Positions 30,353-38,652 of a stretch of 64,000 nt of DNA are shown here, one piece after another (position 1 is the stretch's first letter; the number at the start of each line of letters is the position of its first letter). Source of the DNA: Pelagicoccus sp. SDUM812002 (GTDB lineage: Bacteria; Verrucomicrobiota; Verrucomicrobiia; Opitutales; Opitutaceae). The DNA lies in NCBI RefSeq assembly GCF_031127835.1, contig NZ_JARXHX010000001.1, positions 310,001 through 374,000 of the forward strand. The letters run 5' to 3'. The notes under the pieces were generated by a model that saw only the letters and a program-made list of their open reading frames with translations, had not been told where the DNA came from and did no database searches. A program made the translations under genes and the position numbers.

Positions 30353-33300
30353 CTATTTTGTATTCAAACTTTGTATGTAAGCGACGACATCTCTCAGTGC
30401 CGCCTCGTCGGGCAGGATTTTAGCAAAGGTCGCCATCTCCATGCTCTTAGCATCACGCGGGTCTCCACCACGAGCACCGGAGCGGAAATCCTCGAGCTGC
30501 TTGATCAAGTACCAGTCCTGCTTGCCCGTAAGCTTGGGAGCTAGCAGATCCTCGTTTCCTTGACCATCAGCGCCGTGACAGGCCATGCAGCTCGCGAAGA
30601 GCTGCTTGCCGCGCTCTAGGTCGCCCGCTTCGGTTTTTTCGGGGGAAACCTCGTCGAGGGATACGAGATAATGAGCGATATGGGAGATCGCTCGATTCGG
30701 CTCAATCTCCGTGTCCAGAAACTGGAGAGCACTCTTCATCGCAATACCGCGTGGGTTTTTGAAATGGGTACCGCGAATGCCAGCATGGAATTTCTGCAGC
30801 TGACCTTGAGAATACCAGTTCTCCATGCCGCGAAGCGAAGGGGCTCCCAGCCCGAAATCGCCGGTCGCGTCCGAACCATGGCAAGCCACACAATTTTGAG
30901 CGAATATCTCCTCTCCATCAGTTTCGCGGCCCCAGCCCCAGATATCGGGCGAAAATGTCCGCTTCTTGGTCAGCTCGGCAAACTCCGCTTCGTCGACCTT
31001 GTCAAATTCCAGGTCGAGCCCCGCCGTAAGCAGGCGCAGCTCCATTTGGGAACGCGGATCGGATGCGGAAGCCAACTCCTGCAGGAGTTCACGTTCTACC
31101 TCGCTAGGCTCCCGCATCGCCTTATTCCACGTATCCAAAAGTACTAGACCAACGACACCGACCGAACTCGGCGGCAGCTTTTGCCAATCCCCAATCAGTT
31201 CAATTGGATCGCCTCCTTGCTTGGCGAAATATTCGCTAAGCGTTAGAAACTCCGGCAAATCCTGCATGTTATCGAAGCGGGCAAAATACTCGGAGGAACC
31301 GCCTTCGGTATCGCTCAAGAATCGAGTCGCGAATAAATCCGCAGACTCCAAAGCCGCATAAGCAAAGACCTGGGCGAGGTACTCGTCACGAGTAAGCGTA
31401 TCCCGGTTTTCGTAGATTGTATCCACGAGATCTTCCGATGAAGGCAGCAAACCGAGAGCGAGCAGCGCTTTGAGACGAGTCTTCGCATCGTCATCGCCAA
31501 CGAGAGAAGCCGCGAGGCTCAACTCTTCTTCGCCACCCGTTTCGGTCAGAGCCATCACTGCGTTTTTGCGAACCGCCGCGGATGGATGCTCCAGAGCTTT
31601 CTTGACCGCTGCCTCGTCCTGCGACGAATCGAGGTTAAAGGCACCGAGTCCCTGCAAGGCCCAGACCGCGTGGATCGACCGTGTATTCAATCCAATCGCG
31701 TCTACCGAGTCGTCTTCGAGTAGGATCTTTCGCAATGCCGGAACCGCTTCCCGACGCTTCTCGCGGACGAGGATGCGTTGAGCGGTCGTACGCCAGAACA
31801 TGTTATCATTCCAGAGGGCTTCAACGAGTTCCTCAGTCGTCGCATCGGCAAGGTCCAATTTACGACTCGGTATCGAATCTTTGGCGACGATCCGGTAGAT
31901 GCGTCCGTGATGGCGGTCGCGCAGCGGATTTTCGTGAGCATTACCGAGTCCTATTTCACCTTCGAAGCCGGCCCGTCCTTTGGTCGGCCTCGGATTGTGT
32001 TGAATGATAAAGTTATACCAATCCGCCACCCACAGCTGACCATCCGGTCCTACATCGGTGAATACAGGGGAAAGCCATTCATCGACCGAGGCGAGGATCG
32101 CACCACTGTTGTGAGCCACGTAACTGCTCCCCTTTTCCTCAAGCAGAAACTGCCCGAGCACATGTCCGGTAGGTCCACCTTCAAATGCGGCCCGATTCCA
32201 AAACGACTCCGGAAACGATCGAGCCGTATAGATGTTGAAGCCCGAACCAGCGGTGTAGCGACCATGTCCATCGACTTGCAGGAAGTGGTGGGTAACTGGA
32301 AAGATTTGGCTGAAGTCATCAATGCGAGCCGACAGACGCGACGGGATCTTCTCGTTTCGCTCGTAAGTGAAGGGACGCCACAGCGGCACGTGCCAAGCCG
32401 GTGCGCTGTTCGCCGTCGAACCAAAGATCTCAAAGTCCTCGCTGATCCCGAGGCCCCAAGTGTTGTTGCTAAACATGCCGATCGGTTCCACCACACCGCT
32501 ATCGGCGTCCATACGGAAGACGCCTTGCCCGAATTCGCCTTGAGTCGTTTCGTTGACATTCGAGTAACCGACCGCGCCCCAAATCTTGTTGTCCAAACCG
32601 TAGCGGAGATTCGAAGGTCCGGCGTGCGTGTCGCGGGTTCCCCAGTAGTCATTGATTGGATACTTAACGTCCGCCCGATCATCGCCGTCAGTGTCTTTCA
32701 GAAAGAGCATATGCGGCGCTTGCGAAACGATCCAGCCGCCATCAACCGGAGTCAGGCCCGTCGGGATATTTAGACCTTCCGCGAAAACGGTAAACTTATC
32801 CGCCCGCTCGTCGCCGTCAGTATCTTCGCAGATGATGATGCGGTCGTTGCCTTCCTGGTTCGGGTCGACGTTGTTCGGGTAGTCGACGGTTTCCGCTACG
32901 AACAGCCGACCGCGCTCGTCCCAAGCGAAAGCGATCGGATTCACGATATCCGGTTCGCCAACGAAGAGCTTCAGTTCGAAGCCACGCGATACCATGCTGA
33001 GCGCTTCGGAATCGTCAGGCGAAAACGCATTTGCCAACTGAGGAGCGGGGCTTTGCTGACGGTAGTTGGGAATCGTATCCGCCTCCGTGTATTCAAGTTT
33101 TGGCAACGACGCGACTAGCTCACGATTCGCTTCGCGCTTTTCGTCCCCCACTGCCCAAAGAATTCCGCGAATCATCAGATCATGAAAGGCCGCCTGCCCC
33201 CAGGTATTCATATCGTGACCGTAGGCGGTGTAGAAGACACGCCCCTTGCCCTGCTCGCGAGTCCAGCTCCAAGGCTCGTCCTCGCGGTACATCAGCACCT

Positions 33301-33865
33301 CGCGCCCCTCGTCGTTATGATCAGCGTGCACGTAAGTCTCGTCTTTTGTGACGAATCCCTCGTAGCCCTCGACGATCGGGTGATCCTCGTGACCTTCCGC
33401 GATGCGGGTCGAGAACTCCTCGTATCCATGACTCTTGAACCGCGCCCCGACCAAATCGACAAATGCCTCAGAGTGTCCAAAACAAGCACTCGCGCAGTGC
33501 ACCGGCAGAAACGCCCCGCCGTCTTCCACGAAACTTAGTAAAGCCTTCTCTTGCTCGGTGGTGATCTCCGAGTAATTTGCATAGAGCATGACCACATCGG
33601 CCTCCGCCAAGTCAGCCGTGTTTAAAACATCGGTTGTCTCCACATACTTCATACGGATTTTCTCGCCACCTAGGGAGCGATTGAAGACCGGCGCGAAGAG
33701 ATGCGATAGATGGTAGCCACTGCCCTCGCGTTGGCCGTGGCCGATGAAGAGCAGGTCGATCACGCCTTCATCGCCCGCGGATTGGGCAGATGAAAACGGT
33801 AAAAAGGTTAACACGGTGCACACCGTGACAAGGAGGGATAAGCAAAAACGGCGGGGTGAGGTCAT
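30353..33865 (-). CDS. ThuA / PVC-type dehydrogenase / dihaem cytochrome c fusion, secreted
   Basis: The 1170-residue protein has a signal peptide (cleavage near FSSAQS), a ThuA domain (about 35-240), a PVC dehydrogenase propeller (about 295-640, with ICEDTDGDERADKFT and LKDTDGDDRADV loops), HEAT-like repeats (about 670-880) and two cytochrome c modules with CVACH and CMACH near the C-terminus. Fusion of ThuA, oxidase and electron carrier in one chain suggests periplasmic sugar oxidation feeding electrons to the respiratory chain. It is one haem module longer than the paralogue at 20352. It is followed by the MFS transporter and preceded by the Gfo/Idh/MocA gene (75-bp gap). Confidence 0.9.
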   Translation of the reverse strand: MTSPRRFCLSLLVTVCTVLTFLPFSSAQSAGDEGVIDLLFIGHGQREGSGYHLSHLFAPVFNRSLGGEKIRMKYVETTDVLNTADLAEADVVMLYANYSEITTEQEKALLSFVEDGGAFLPVHCASACFGHSEAFVDLVGARFKSHGYEEFSTRIAEGHEDHPIVEGYEGFVTKDETYVHADHNDEGREVLMYREDEPWSWTREQGKGRVFYTAYGHDMNTWGQAAFHDLMIRGILWAVGDEKREANRELVASLPKLEYTEADTIPNYRQQSPAPQLANAFSPDDSEALSMVSRGFELKLFVGEPDIVNPIAFAWDERGRLFVAETVDYPNNVDPNQEGNDRIIICEDTDGDERADKFTVFAEGLNIPTGLTPVDGGWIVSQAPHMLFLKDTDGDDRADVKYPINDYWGTRDTHAGPSNLRYGLDNKIWGAVGYSNVNETTQGEFGQGVFRMDADSGVVEPIGMFSNNTWGLGISEDFEIFGSTANSAPAWHVPLWRPFTYERNEKIPSRLSARIDDFSQIFPVTHHFLQVDGHGRYTAGSGFNIYTARSFPESFWNRAAFEGGPTGHVLGQFLLEEKGSSYVAHNSGAILASVDEWLSPVFTDVGPDGQLWVADWYNFIIQHNPRPTKGRAGFEGEIGLGNAHENPLRDRHHGRIYRIVAKDSIPSRKLDLADATTEELVEALWNDNMFWRTTAQRILVREKRREAVPALRKILLEDDSVDAIGLNTRSIHAVWALQGLGAFNLDSSQDEAAVKKALEHPSAAVRKNAVMALTETGGEEELSLAASLVGDDDAKTRLKALLALGLLPSSEDLVDTIYENRDTLTRDEYLAQVFAYAALESADLFATRFLSDTEGGSSEYFARFDNMQDLPEFLTLSEYFAKQGGDPIELIGDWQKLPPSSVGVVGLVLLDTWNKAMREPSEVERELLQELASASDPRSQMELRLLTAGLDLEFDKVDEAEFAELTKKRTFSPDIWGWGRETDGEEIFAQNCVACHGSDATGDFGLGAPSLRGMENWYSQGQLQKFHAGIRGTHFKNPRGIAMKSALQFLDTEIEPNRAISHIAHYLVSLDEVSPEKTEAGDLERGKQLFASCMACHGADGQGNEDLLAPKLTGKQDWYLIKQLEDFRSGARGGDPRDAKSMEMATFAKILPDEAALRDVVAYIQSLNTK

Positions 33866-33940
33866 CGGTAAACAACAGACGAAGCTGTCTCGGTTCTGAT
33901 CGTTAGAATAATACTGGCTGGCTCCGATTGGGAACTCAAC

Positions 33941-35059
33941 CTATAGAGCAAAGGCAGGCATGTTCTTTAACACGCCTCCTTCCATCGCGGACTGGTGAGC
34001 CAGAATGCCAACGCAACTGATGTTGGCCGACTCCACAGCATTTGGATACGCGTTTGATTTGTCCAAAACCGCCGAAATGAAATTATCGACCAAGTGCGGA
34101 TGGGAGCCTCCGTGTCCCGCTCCTTGAGTGAAAGAAAGATGCTGATGTTCGTCCGCGTCATAAACCCCGCGACCGGTGAAGTGCTGAATTTCCTCCGGCA
34201 ACAGATGTGCATAGTCGGGCACTGGCGTGTGTTCGGGGATTTCCGGCTCGGGCTTACCTAAAGTATGGATTACCGGATCCTCTCCTTCGATCAGCGGCCA
34301 CTCGTAAGACTTCTTCGAACCGTACACATCGAAGCTCTCCCGATACTGGCGAGCCGTCTCGAATAGCGAACGATAGATGCGGGCCGAAACATCGCTATCC
34401 TTCATCTGGATATGGCAAGACTCGACCGCGAACGGCGATCCGTAAACCTTGGCTTGCGACTCGGCGATACGTCCAGAACCGACGCATGAAACCTTTTCGG
34501 CCAACTTACGTTGTAGCCCCAAAACCGGACCCACGCAATGCGTCGCATAGTGCATCGGCGGCAATCCATCCCAGTACCCCGGCCAGCCCGCCATGTCTTG
34601 TTGATGGCTTGCCTGCAAAAACTGGATACGCCCCAGCTCACCTTTTTCGTAGAGCGCTTTGACGAAGAGATACTCGCGGCTGTAGACCACCGTCTCCATC
34701 ATCATGTAGACCAATCCAGTCTCCTTCGTCAGAGCCACGATTTTCTCGCAGTCCTCGATCGAGGTCGCCATTGGCACCGTACAAGCCACGTGCTTACCCG
34801 CCTTCAGCGCTTTGATAGACTGCGGACCGTGATCTGGGATTGGAGTATTGATGTGGACTGCGTCTACCTCCGGATCAGCCAACACGTCGTCGAAGGATGT
34901 ATAACGTTTCTCGATGCCAAATTGATCTCCGACTTCGTTTAGCTTAGCTTCACTCCGTTGGCAGATCGCGTACATGTTGCTCCGCTTGTGAGCTTGATAA
35001 ATCGGGATAAATTCCGCTCCAAATCCGAGTCCGATAATCGCTACGTTCATAGTATTCAC
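33941..35059 (-). CDS. Gfo/Idh/MocA-family NAD(P)-dependent oxidoreductase
   Basis: The 372-residue cytoplasmic protein has an N-terminal Rossmann domain (MNVAIIGLGFGAEFIPIYQAH, then VDAVHINTPIPDHGPQSIKALKAGKHVACTVPM, where the usual EKP is VPM) and the C-terminal alpha/beta substrate domain. The family oxidises or reduces sugar and inositol carbons. The change of the normal EKP lysine to threonine/valine at the nicotinamide site is unusual and may alter the chemistry. It sits 25 bp after the isomerase gene and is probably co-transcribed. Confidence 0.88.
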   Translation of the reverse strand: MNTMNVAIIGLGFGAEFIPIYQAHKRSNMYAICQRSEAKLNEVGDQFGIEKRYTSFDDVLADPEVDAVHINTPIPDHGPQSIKALKAGKHVACTVPMATSIEDCEKIVALTKETGLVYMMMETVVYSREYLFVKALYEKGELGRIQFLQASHQQDMAGWPGYWDGLPPMHYATHCVGPVLGLQRKLAEKVSCVGSGRIAESQAKVYGSPFAVESCHIQMKDSDVSARIYRSLFETARQYRESFDVYGSKKSYEWPLIEGEDPVIHTLGKPEPEIPEHTPVPDYAHLLPEEIQHFTGRGVYDADEHQHLSFTQGAGHGGSHPHLVDNFISAVLDKSNAYPNAVESANISCVGILAHQSAMEGGVLKNMPAFAL

Positions 35060-35084
35060 TTTTTGGGGTTGTGCTTCAGTACGC

Positions 35085-35939
35085 TCATCGCACGGAGGCG
35101 TACCATGATTTTAAAAATTGCAGTCCTCTGGCGGCAAACTCGTCCTGAGTCGGCGTGAACCGCTTCCAGATACATACTGCTTCGGCCAAGCTCGAACTAT
35201 CGGGAGAGAAGCTCTCAATCGAAATCTTGCCGGTGTATCCGATGTCTTGCAGGCCGGCTCTTAATCCGTCCCAGTCGCTATTTCCATCGCCCGGCACTCC
35301 GCGATGGCTGTCGGAAACCTGCAGGTGCACCAGAGAATCTCCCGCCTGCCGGATCGCCTCGCGAAAATCGACTTCCTCGATGCTCATGTGAAAGCTATCG
35401 AGCGAAACGCCTAAGTGCGGACTGGCTACGTCCTCCACCATCTTCATCGCATCTTCCACGGTGTTGATCATGTCGGTCTCGAAGCGGTTGAGCGGCTCGA
35501 TCCCGAGCTTCACTCCAGCCTCTCCTGCGGTAGCGGCCAGACGGCGGAGGTTGGCCACCGAGCGCTCCCACTCCAGCTGTCGCTCTCCTTCTGTCGAAAG
35601 TCGTGCCTTTCCCACCGGTGCGTACAAAGGGCCAACCACCAACGGACTGCTCCACAATTTCGCGAGTTCGATGCAGTCTTCGAAATAACGTTGTGCCGTT
35701 TCCACCACAGACGGTTCGGGACTCGAGAAGTCCCGTTCCTCGTCCACCGCAGTGCAAACTATCGTCTCAAGGCCATACTCTACCATTGCCGCTTTGATCG
35801 CAAATCTATCGATCGCAGTCGGATCCTCTACCGGAATTTCCACGAAGCTGAACCCAAGTTCGGCAATCTGTTTTAAAATAGACAAATCGGATCCATCGAA
35901 GGGCGAGGTCCAAAGCCAAGTGCTAGCTCCAAATTTCAT
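35085..35939 (-). CDS. Sugar-phosphate isomerase/epimerase-like TIM barrel
   Basis: The 284-residue protein of the xylose isomerase-like TIM-barrel family resembles tagatose/allulose 3-epimerases. Metal ligands are expected at E in GIEPLNRFETD, D in GVSLDSFHM, H in VHLQVSDSHRG and E in ISIESFSPD. It is the first gene of the minus-strand operon and lies 95 bp from the divergent PAS-AraC regulator. With the Gfo/Idh/MocA enzyme and the PVC dehydrogenase it suggests a pathway through keto-sugars. Substrate unknown. Confidence 0.87.
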   Translation of the reverse strand: MKFGASTWLWTSPFDGSDLSILKQIAELGFSFVEIPVEDPTAIDRFAIKAAMVEYGLETIVCTAVDEERDFSSPEPSVVETAQRYFEDCIELAKLWSSPLVVGPLYAPVGKARLSTEGERQLEWERSVANLRRLAATAGEAGVKLGIEPLNRFETDMINTVEDAMKMVEDVASPHLGVSLDSFHMSIEEVDFREAIRQAGDSLVHLQVSDSHRGVPGDGNSDWDGLRAGLQDIGYTGKISIESFSPDSSSLAEAVCIWKRFTPTQDEFAARGLQFLKSWYASVR

Positions 35940-36014
35940 AGTTGGGTATCAGGGACTGGGTTGTGGCAGAATTCTATCGGATCGAGGTCCCAATTGGCTT
36001 GTATCTATGAGTCT

Positions 36015-36030
36015 AAAAATTGTAATTTTT
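36015..36030. promoter_or_regulatory. AT-rich palindrome in the divergent isomerase/AraC promoter
   Basis: AAAAATTGTAATTTTT is a perfect 7-2-7 palindrome 4 bp before the AraC ATG. It could be an operator for autoregulation; AT-richness makes a chance palindrome possible. Confidence 0.35.
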
Positions 36031-36034
36031 CGTC

Positions 36035-36853
36035 ATGTCACCCGTAGAATCGCTATTTCATCAACTTGATCCGACCTCGTCTATCAATCGGATTTTCGAT
36101 GTGATGCCGAGGACCATGTTCTTCGTGAAAGACGCCGATCTCCGCATCGTGATGAGCAATCAGGAATTTGCTCAGCACTGCGGCTTCTGCTCCGCCGAAC
36201 AGTTGCATGGGCTGAGCGACGACGCAATTTTCCCGGCCTATATGGCTCGTAAATTCCATCGCGACGACCTCGTAGTACTCGAAAATGCGGAGCCGCTGAC
36301 CAATCTCGTAGAGCTCTTCCCTACCCGCGAAGGCCTGCCTGAGTGGTTCACCACCCACAAGCTACCACTTTGCGACATATCAGGGAAAGCCATCGGCGTC
36401 TGCGGAGTCGTTCAGAGTTACGAGCGAATTCTCTCTCACGCCAAAGACCCGATCTATCAACTTGTTAGATACATCCGGGAAAACTACGCCAACCCGATTT
36501 CGATTCCCGAACTGGCTCGCAAAATCGGGCTTTCCCAACGTCAACTGGAGCGTCGTTTCAACTCGGTTTTTCGCGTCAGTCCCCGGCGCTACATCGTGCG
36601 CCTTCGCCTCATCATCGCTAGTGACCGTTTGCGTGAAAGCGACATGCCGATCACTGAAATTGCTTACGAATGCGGATTCTACGATCACAGCAGTTTTATC
36701 CGACACTTCCGTTCGACATTCGGCACCACCCCACTTAAATTTCGCAAACGCTTTCGACGGGAGCTTACCAAAGTTACCAGCTCCCTACCCCATGGCGCTC
36801 TCCAAAGCCATCAAGGCGATAGCGGGAATCCAAATCATAATTCCCCTATTTAG
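36035..36853 (+). CDS. AraC-family regulator with N-terminal PAS domain
   Basis: The 272-residue protein has a PAS domain (about residues 18-130, FFVKDADLRIVMSNQEFAQHCGF) and a C-terminal AraC double helix-turn-helix (about 145-250; ISIPELARKIGLSQRQLERRF and ITEIAYECGFYDHSSFIRHFR). A PAS rather than a sugar cupin sensor suggests a redox, haem or small-ligand input, which would suit control of a respiratory sugar-oxidation operon. It is divergent to the isomerase operon. An IS5 fragment begins within 10 bp of its stop, so the last residues may have been altered by that insertion. Confidence 0.88.
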   Translation: MSPVESLFHQLDPTSSINRIFDVMPRTMFFVKDADLRIVMSNQEFAQHCGFCSAEQLHGLSDDAIFPAYMARKFHRDDLVVLENAEPLTNLVELFPTREGLPEWFTTHKLPLCDISGKAIGVCGVVQSYERILSHAKDPIYQLVRYIRENYANPISIPELARKIGLSQRQLERRFNSVFRVSPRRYIVRLRLIIASDRLRESDMPITEIAYECGFYDHSSFIRHFRSTFGTTPLKFRKRFRRELTKVTSSLPHGALQSHQGDSGNPNHNSPI

Positions 36854-36861
36854 GCGATCGA

Positions 36862-37191
36862 TACGGCTTGCCTGCGCGGTCCACTCGGCGTCGGTCCAGG
36901 ACCAGGACAGGGCTCGAATGGTTCTAGGCAAGTTCGAGACCGCGTTCGGGTGCATACGCAAGCTTTGGGCGAACGAGGGAGACGACGGGAAGTTCGTCCA
37001 ATGGGTATCCGAGATTCCAAGACATCGCAAGGTCGAGCTGGAGATAATCCGCAGAAGCGACAAGGCCGAGGGCTTCAAGTTGCTGCCTCGCCGATGGGTC
37101 GTGGAACGAACCTTCGAAAGGCTCTCGCAGCAAGGCAGGCTGACCGTCGATCGAGAAAGTAAAACCTGCTCCTCCGAGGTGATGATACACA
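36862..37191 (+). mobile_element. Fragment of the IS5-family element seen at 23978
   Basis: About 330 bp closely match 24489-24816, covering the transposase from ACAVHSASVQD through RWVVERTFERLSQQGRLTVDRE. Both ends are lost. A short inverted piece of the element end (AGGTCCTAATTC) occurs at 37253. It lies between the AraC gene and the dead sensor gene. Confidence 0.85.
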
Positions 37192-37311
37192 GCGTTGTAT
37201 CGCTTCTTTTTCATTGTCCGGTATCGTGCGGCAACCAGACTAACTTTTCAACAGGTCCTAATTCAAGGAGTCATCCCAACAAATTCCAACCCAGAGGCTG
37301 CCAACTTAAAT

Positions 37312-38365
37312 CGAACGCTTCTGAAAAAAACTAGGAGAAAGATCCGTCACAGCCTTCAATTTCCGATATAGAGTCATACAACTCATCCCCCAAGAACCAG
37401 CTAAATTCTCCACATCGAATTGCGTATTCTGAAGATTATTCAACACGATTTGTCGGGCACGCTCCAAAAATCCACGATCTTTATCCACCACAACGGTATC
37501 ACTCGGGATCAATTCGACTAACTTGGCCGATTCGGAAACAGCTTTTTTAATCGTTCTCGAGTTGTAATTAAATATCGTATCCGAATTTTGATGGCAGCAA
37601 CATCGACTGGTATCGCGACAAAATCGTCAGCCCCGTTCCTCCAGACGCACAGCATAGTTATACGAGGACTCCGTCCTGGCATCGTATCGTAAACTCGCCA
37701 ATTATCCAAATCCTCCAGAGAGCGATCGCCTCGAAGAGAACAAGTGTATACTTTTCTGTCGTCAAGAGTGCTCATCCAAAGAGCATCGCCCTTATCTAGG
37801 GGCAACGCTAACAACCGAACGAGGCAAGGCGCCTAACAACGTTAATTTGCCCTCATTAATGTGGGCGAGCCCAGAGGGGGGGCAAAAAAACATAACCCTC
37901 CTTGGTCGAGACTGCTCTTATATTTCGAGTTCTCAGATTACATGGAAAGGGCAATAGCTGACTCCAGCCACCCTCGCTCTGCGACCAGACAAAAAGTTCC
38001 GTCGCTGTCGTTACATATATTGTCCCCCAACGAGATGGAATCACGCCAGTGCATAAACCGAATTCCTCCACATTGCCATAGGGGTGGTCCGAATAAGCTT
38101 GTCCGTCGTAACTCGCCAACCCTGTGGTAGTACCCATCCACAGGGCACCATCCTCATCGGTTGCCGCGCAAACGATAGGTTTGCCTTTCAACGTTTCCAA
38201 GGAACTCCAACGCCACGGCTCTTCGATAGCGCTTCCACGAACGGGAGTATAAAGACGCGCATGCACCAAGCTTGCCAAAAGCCCGAGCATGCCGAGCCAA
38301 AAGAGCAAACTGAATTGTAGTGTATCTAGAAGTCGGGGCACGAGGAAGATGAGGTTTATTAACAC
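37312..38365 (-). pseudogene. Decayed hybrid two-component sensor (paralogue of the gene at 1-1353)
   Basis: From a GTG at 38365 the frame follows the intact sensor through the signal segment and the first propeller blades (RGSAIEEPWRWSSLETLKGK, LWMGTTTGLASYDGQ). A frameshift in a C run near 37880 and further changes follow (LWMSTLDDRKVYTC, GRSPRITML). The propeller then jumps straight to the end of a receiver domain (GADDFVAIPVDVAAIKIRIR, where relatives have KPFD) and, after another frameshift, to the first helix-turn-helix of an AraC domain (FDVENLAGSWGMSCMTLYRKL). Most of the propeller, the kinase and most of the receiver are deleted. It shows what the intact copy's C-terminus should contain. 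Confidence 0.85.
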
Positions 38366-38492
38366 CAGAAATGTACAGAAAACGGGTCTGTCCAGTCACC
38401 AGATCCCAATTTTTTTCTAGGTATTATTTCAATAAGCCACAAGCTTTTGTACACCAACTCCTTATGTAGAGCGCTAAATATTCAATAGCACT

Positions 38493-38511
38493 CTGATACA
38501 TAATTGATAAC
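38493..38511 (+). promoter_or_regulatory. 19-bp shared upstream motif, site 3
   Basis: CTGATACATAATTGATAAC lies 141 bp before the GH2 pseudogene start and 128 bp from the dead sensor's GTG. These distances match site 1 (142 and 129 bp), as expected for a duplicated divergent unit. The rest of 38366-38652 has no gene. Confidence 0.6.
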
Positions 38512-38652
38512 TCCGATTTCGGATTTCCGCTAAGCTAGTGAATCGGTCTGCAAAGACGAAAACGACAGCCATCTGGCCCTCTTTTTGAGTAACTCAGTCA
38601 ATCGTACCGACACCGCATTGGCTCCAGATTGATTAGCAAAATTCCAACCCTA

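Noticed and set aside
31778-32773. A 331-codon plus-strand frame
   Set aside because: It is antisense to the ThuA-PVC dehydrogenase gene, which has clear domains in the other direction.
36462-37334. A 290-codon plus-strand frame
   Set aside because: It joins an off-frame reading of the AraC gene to an IS5 fragment by chance; it is not one gene.
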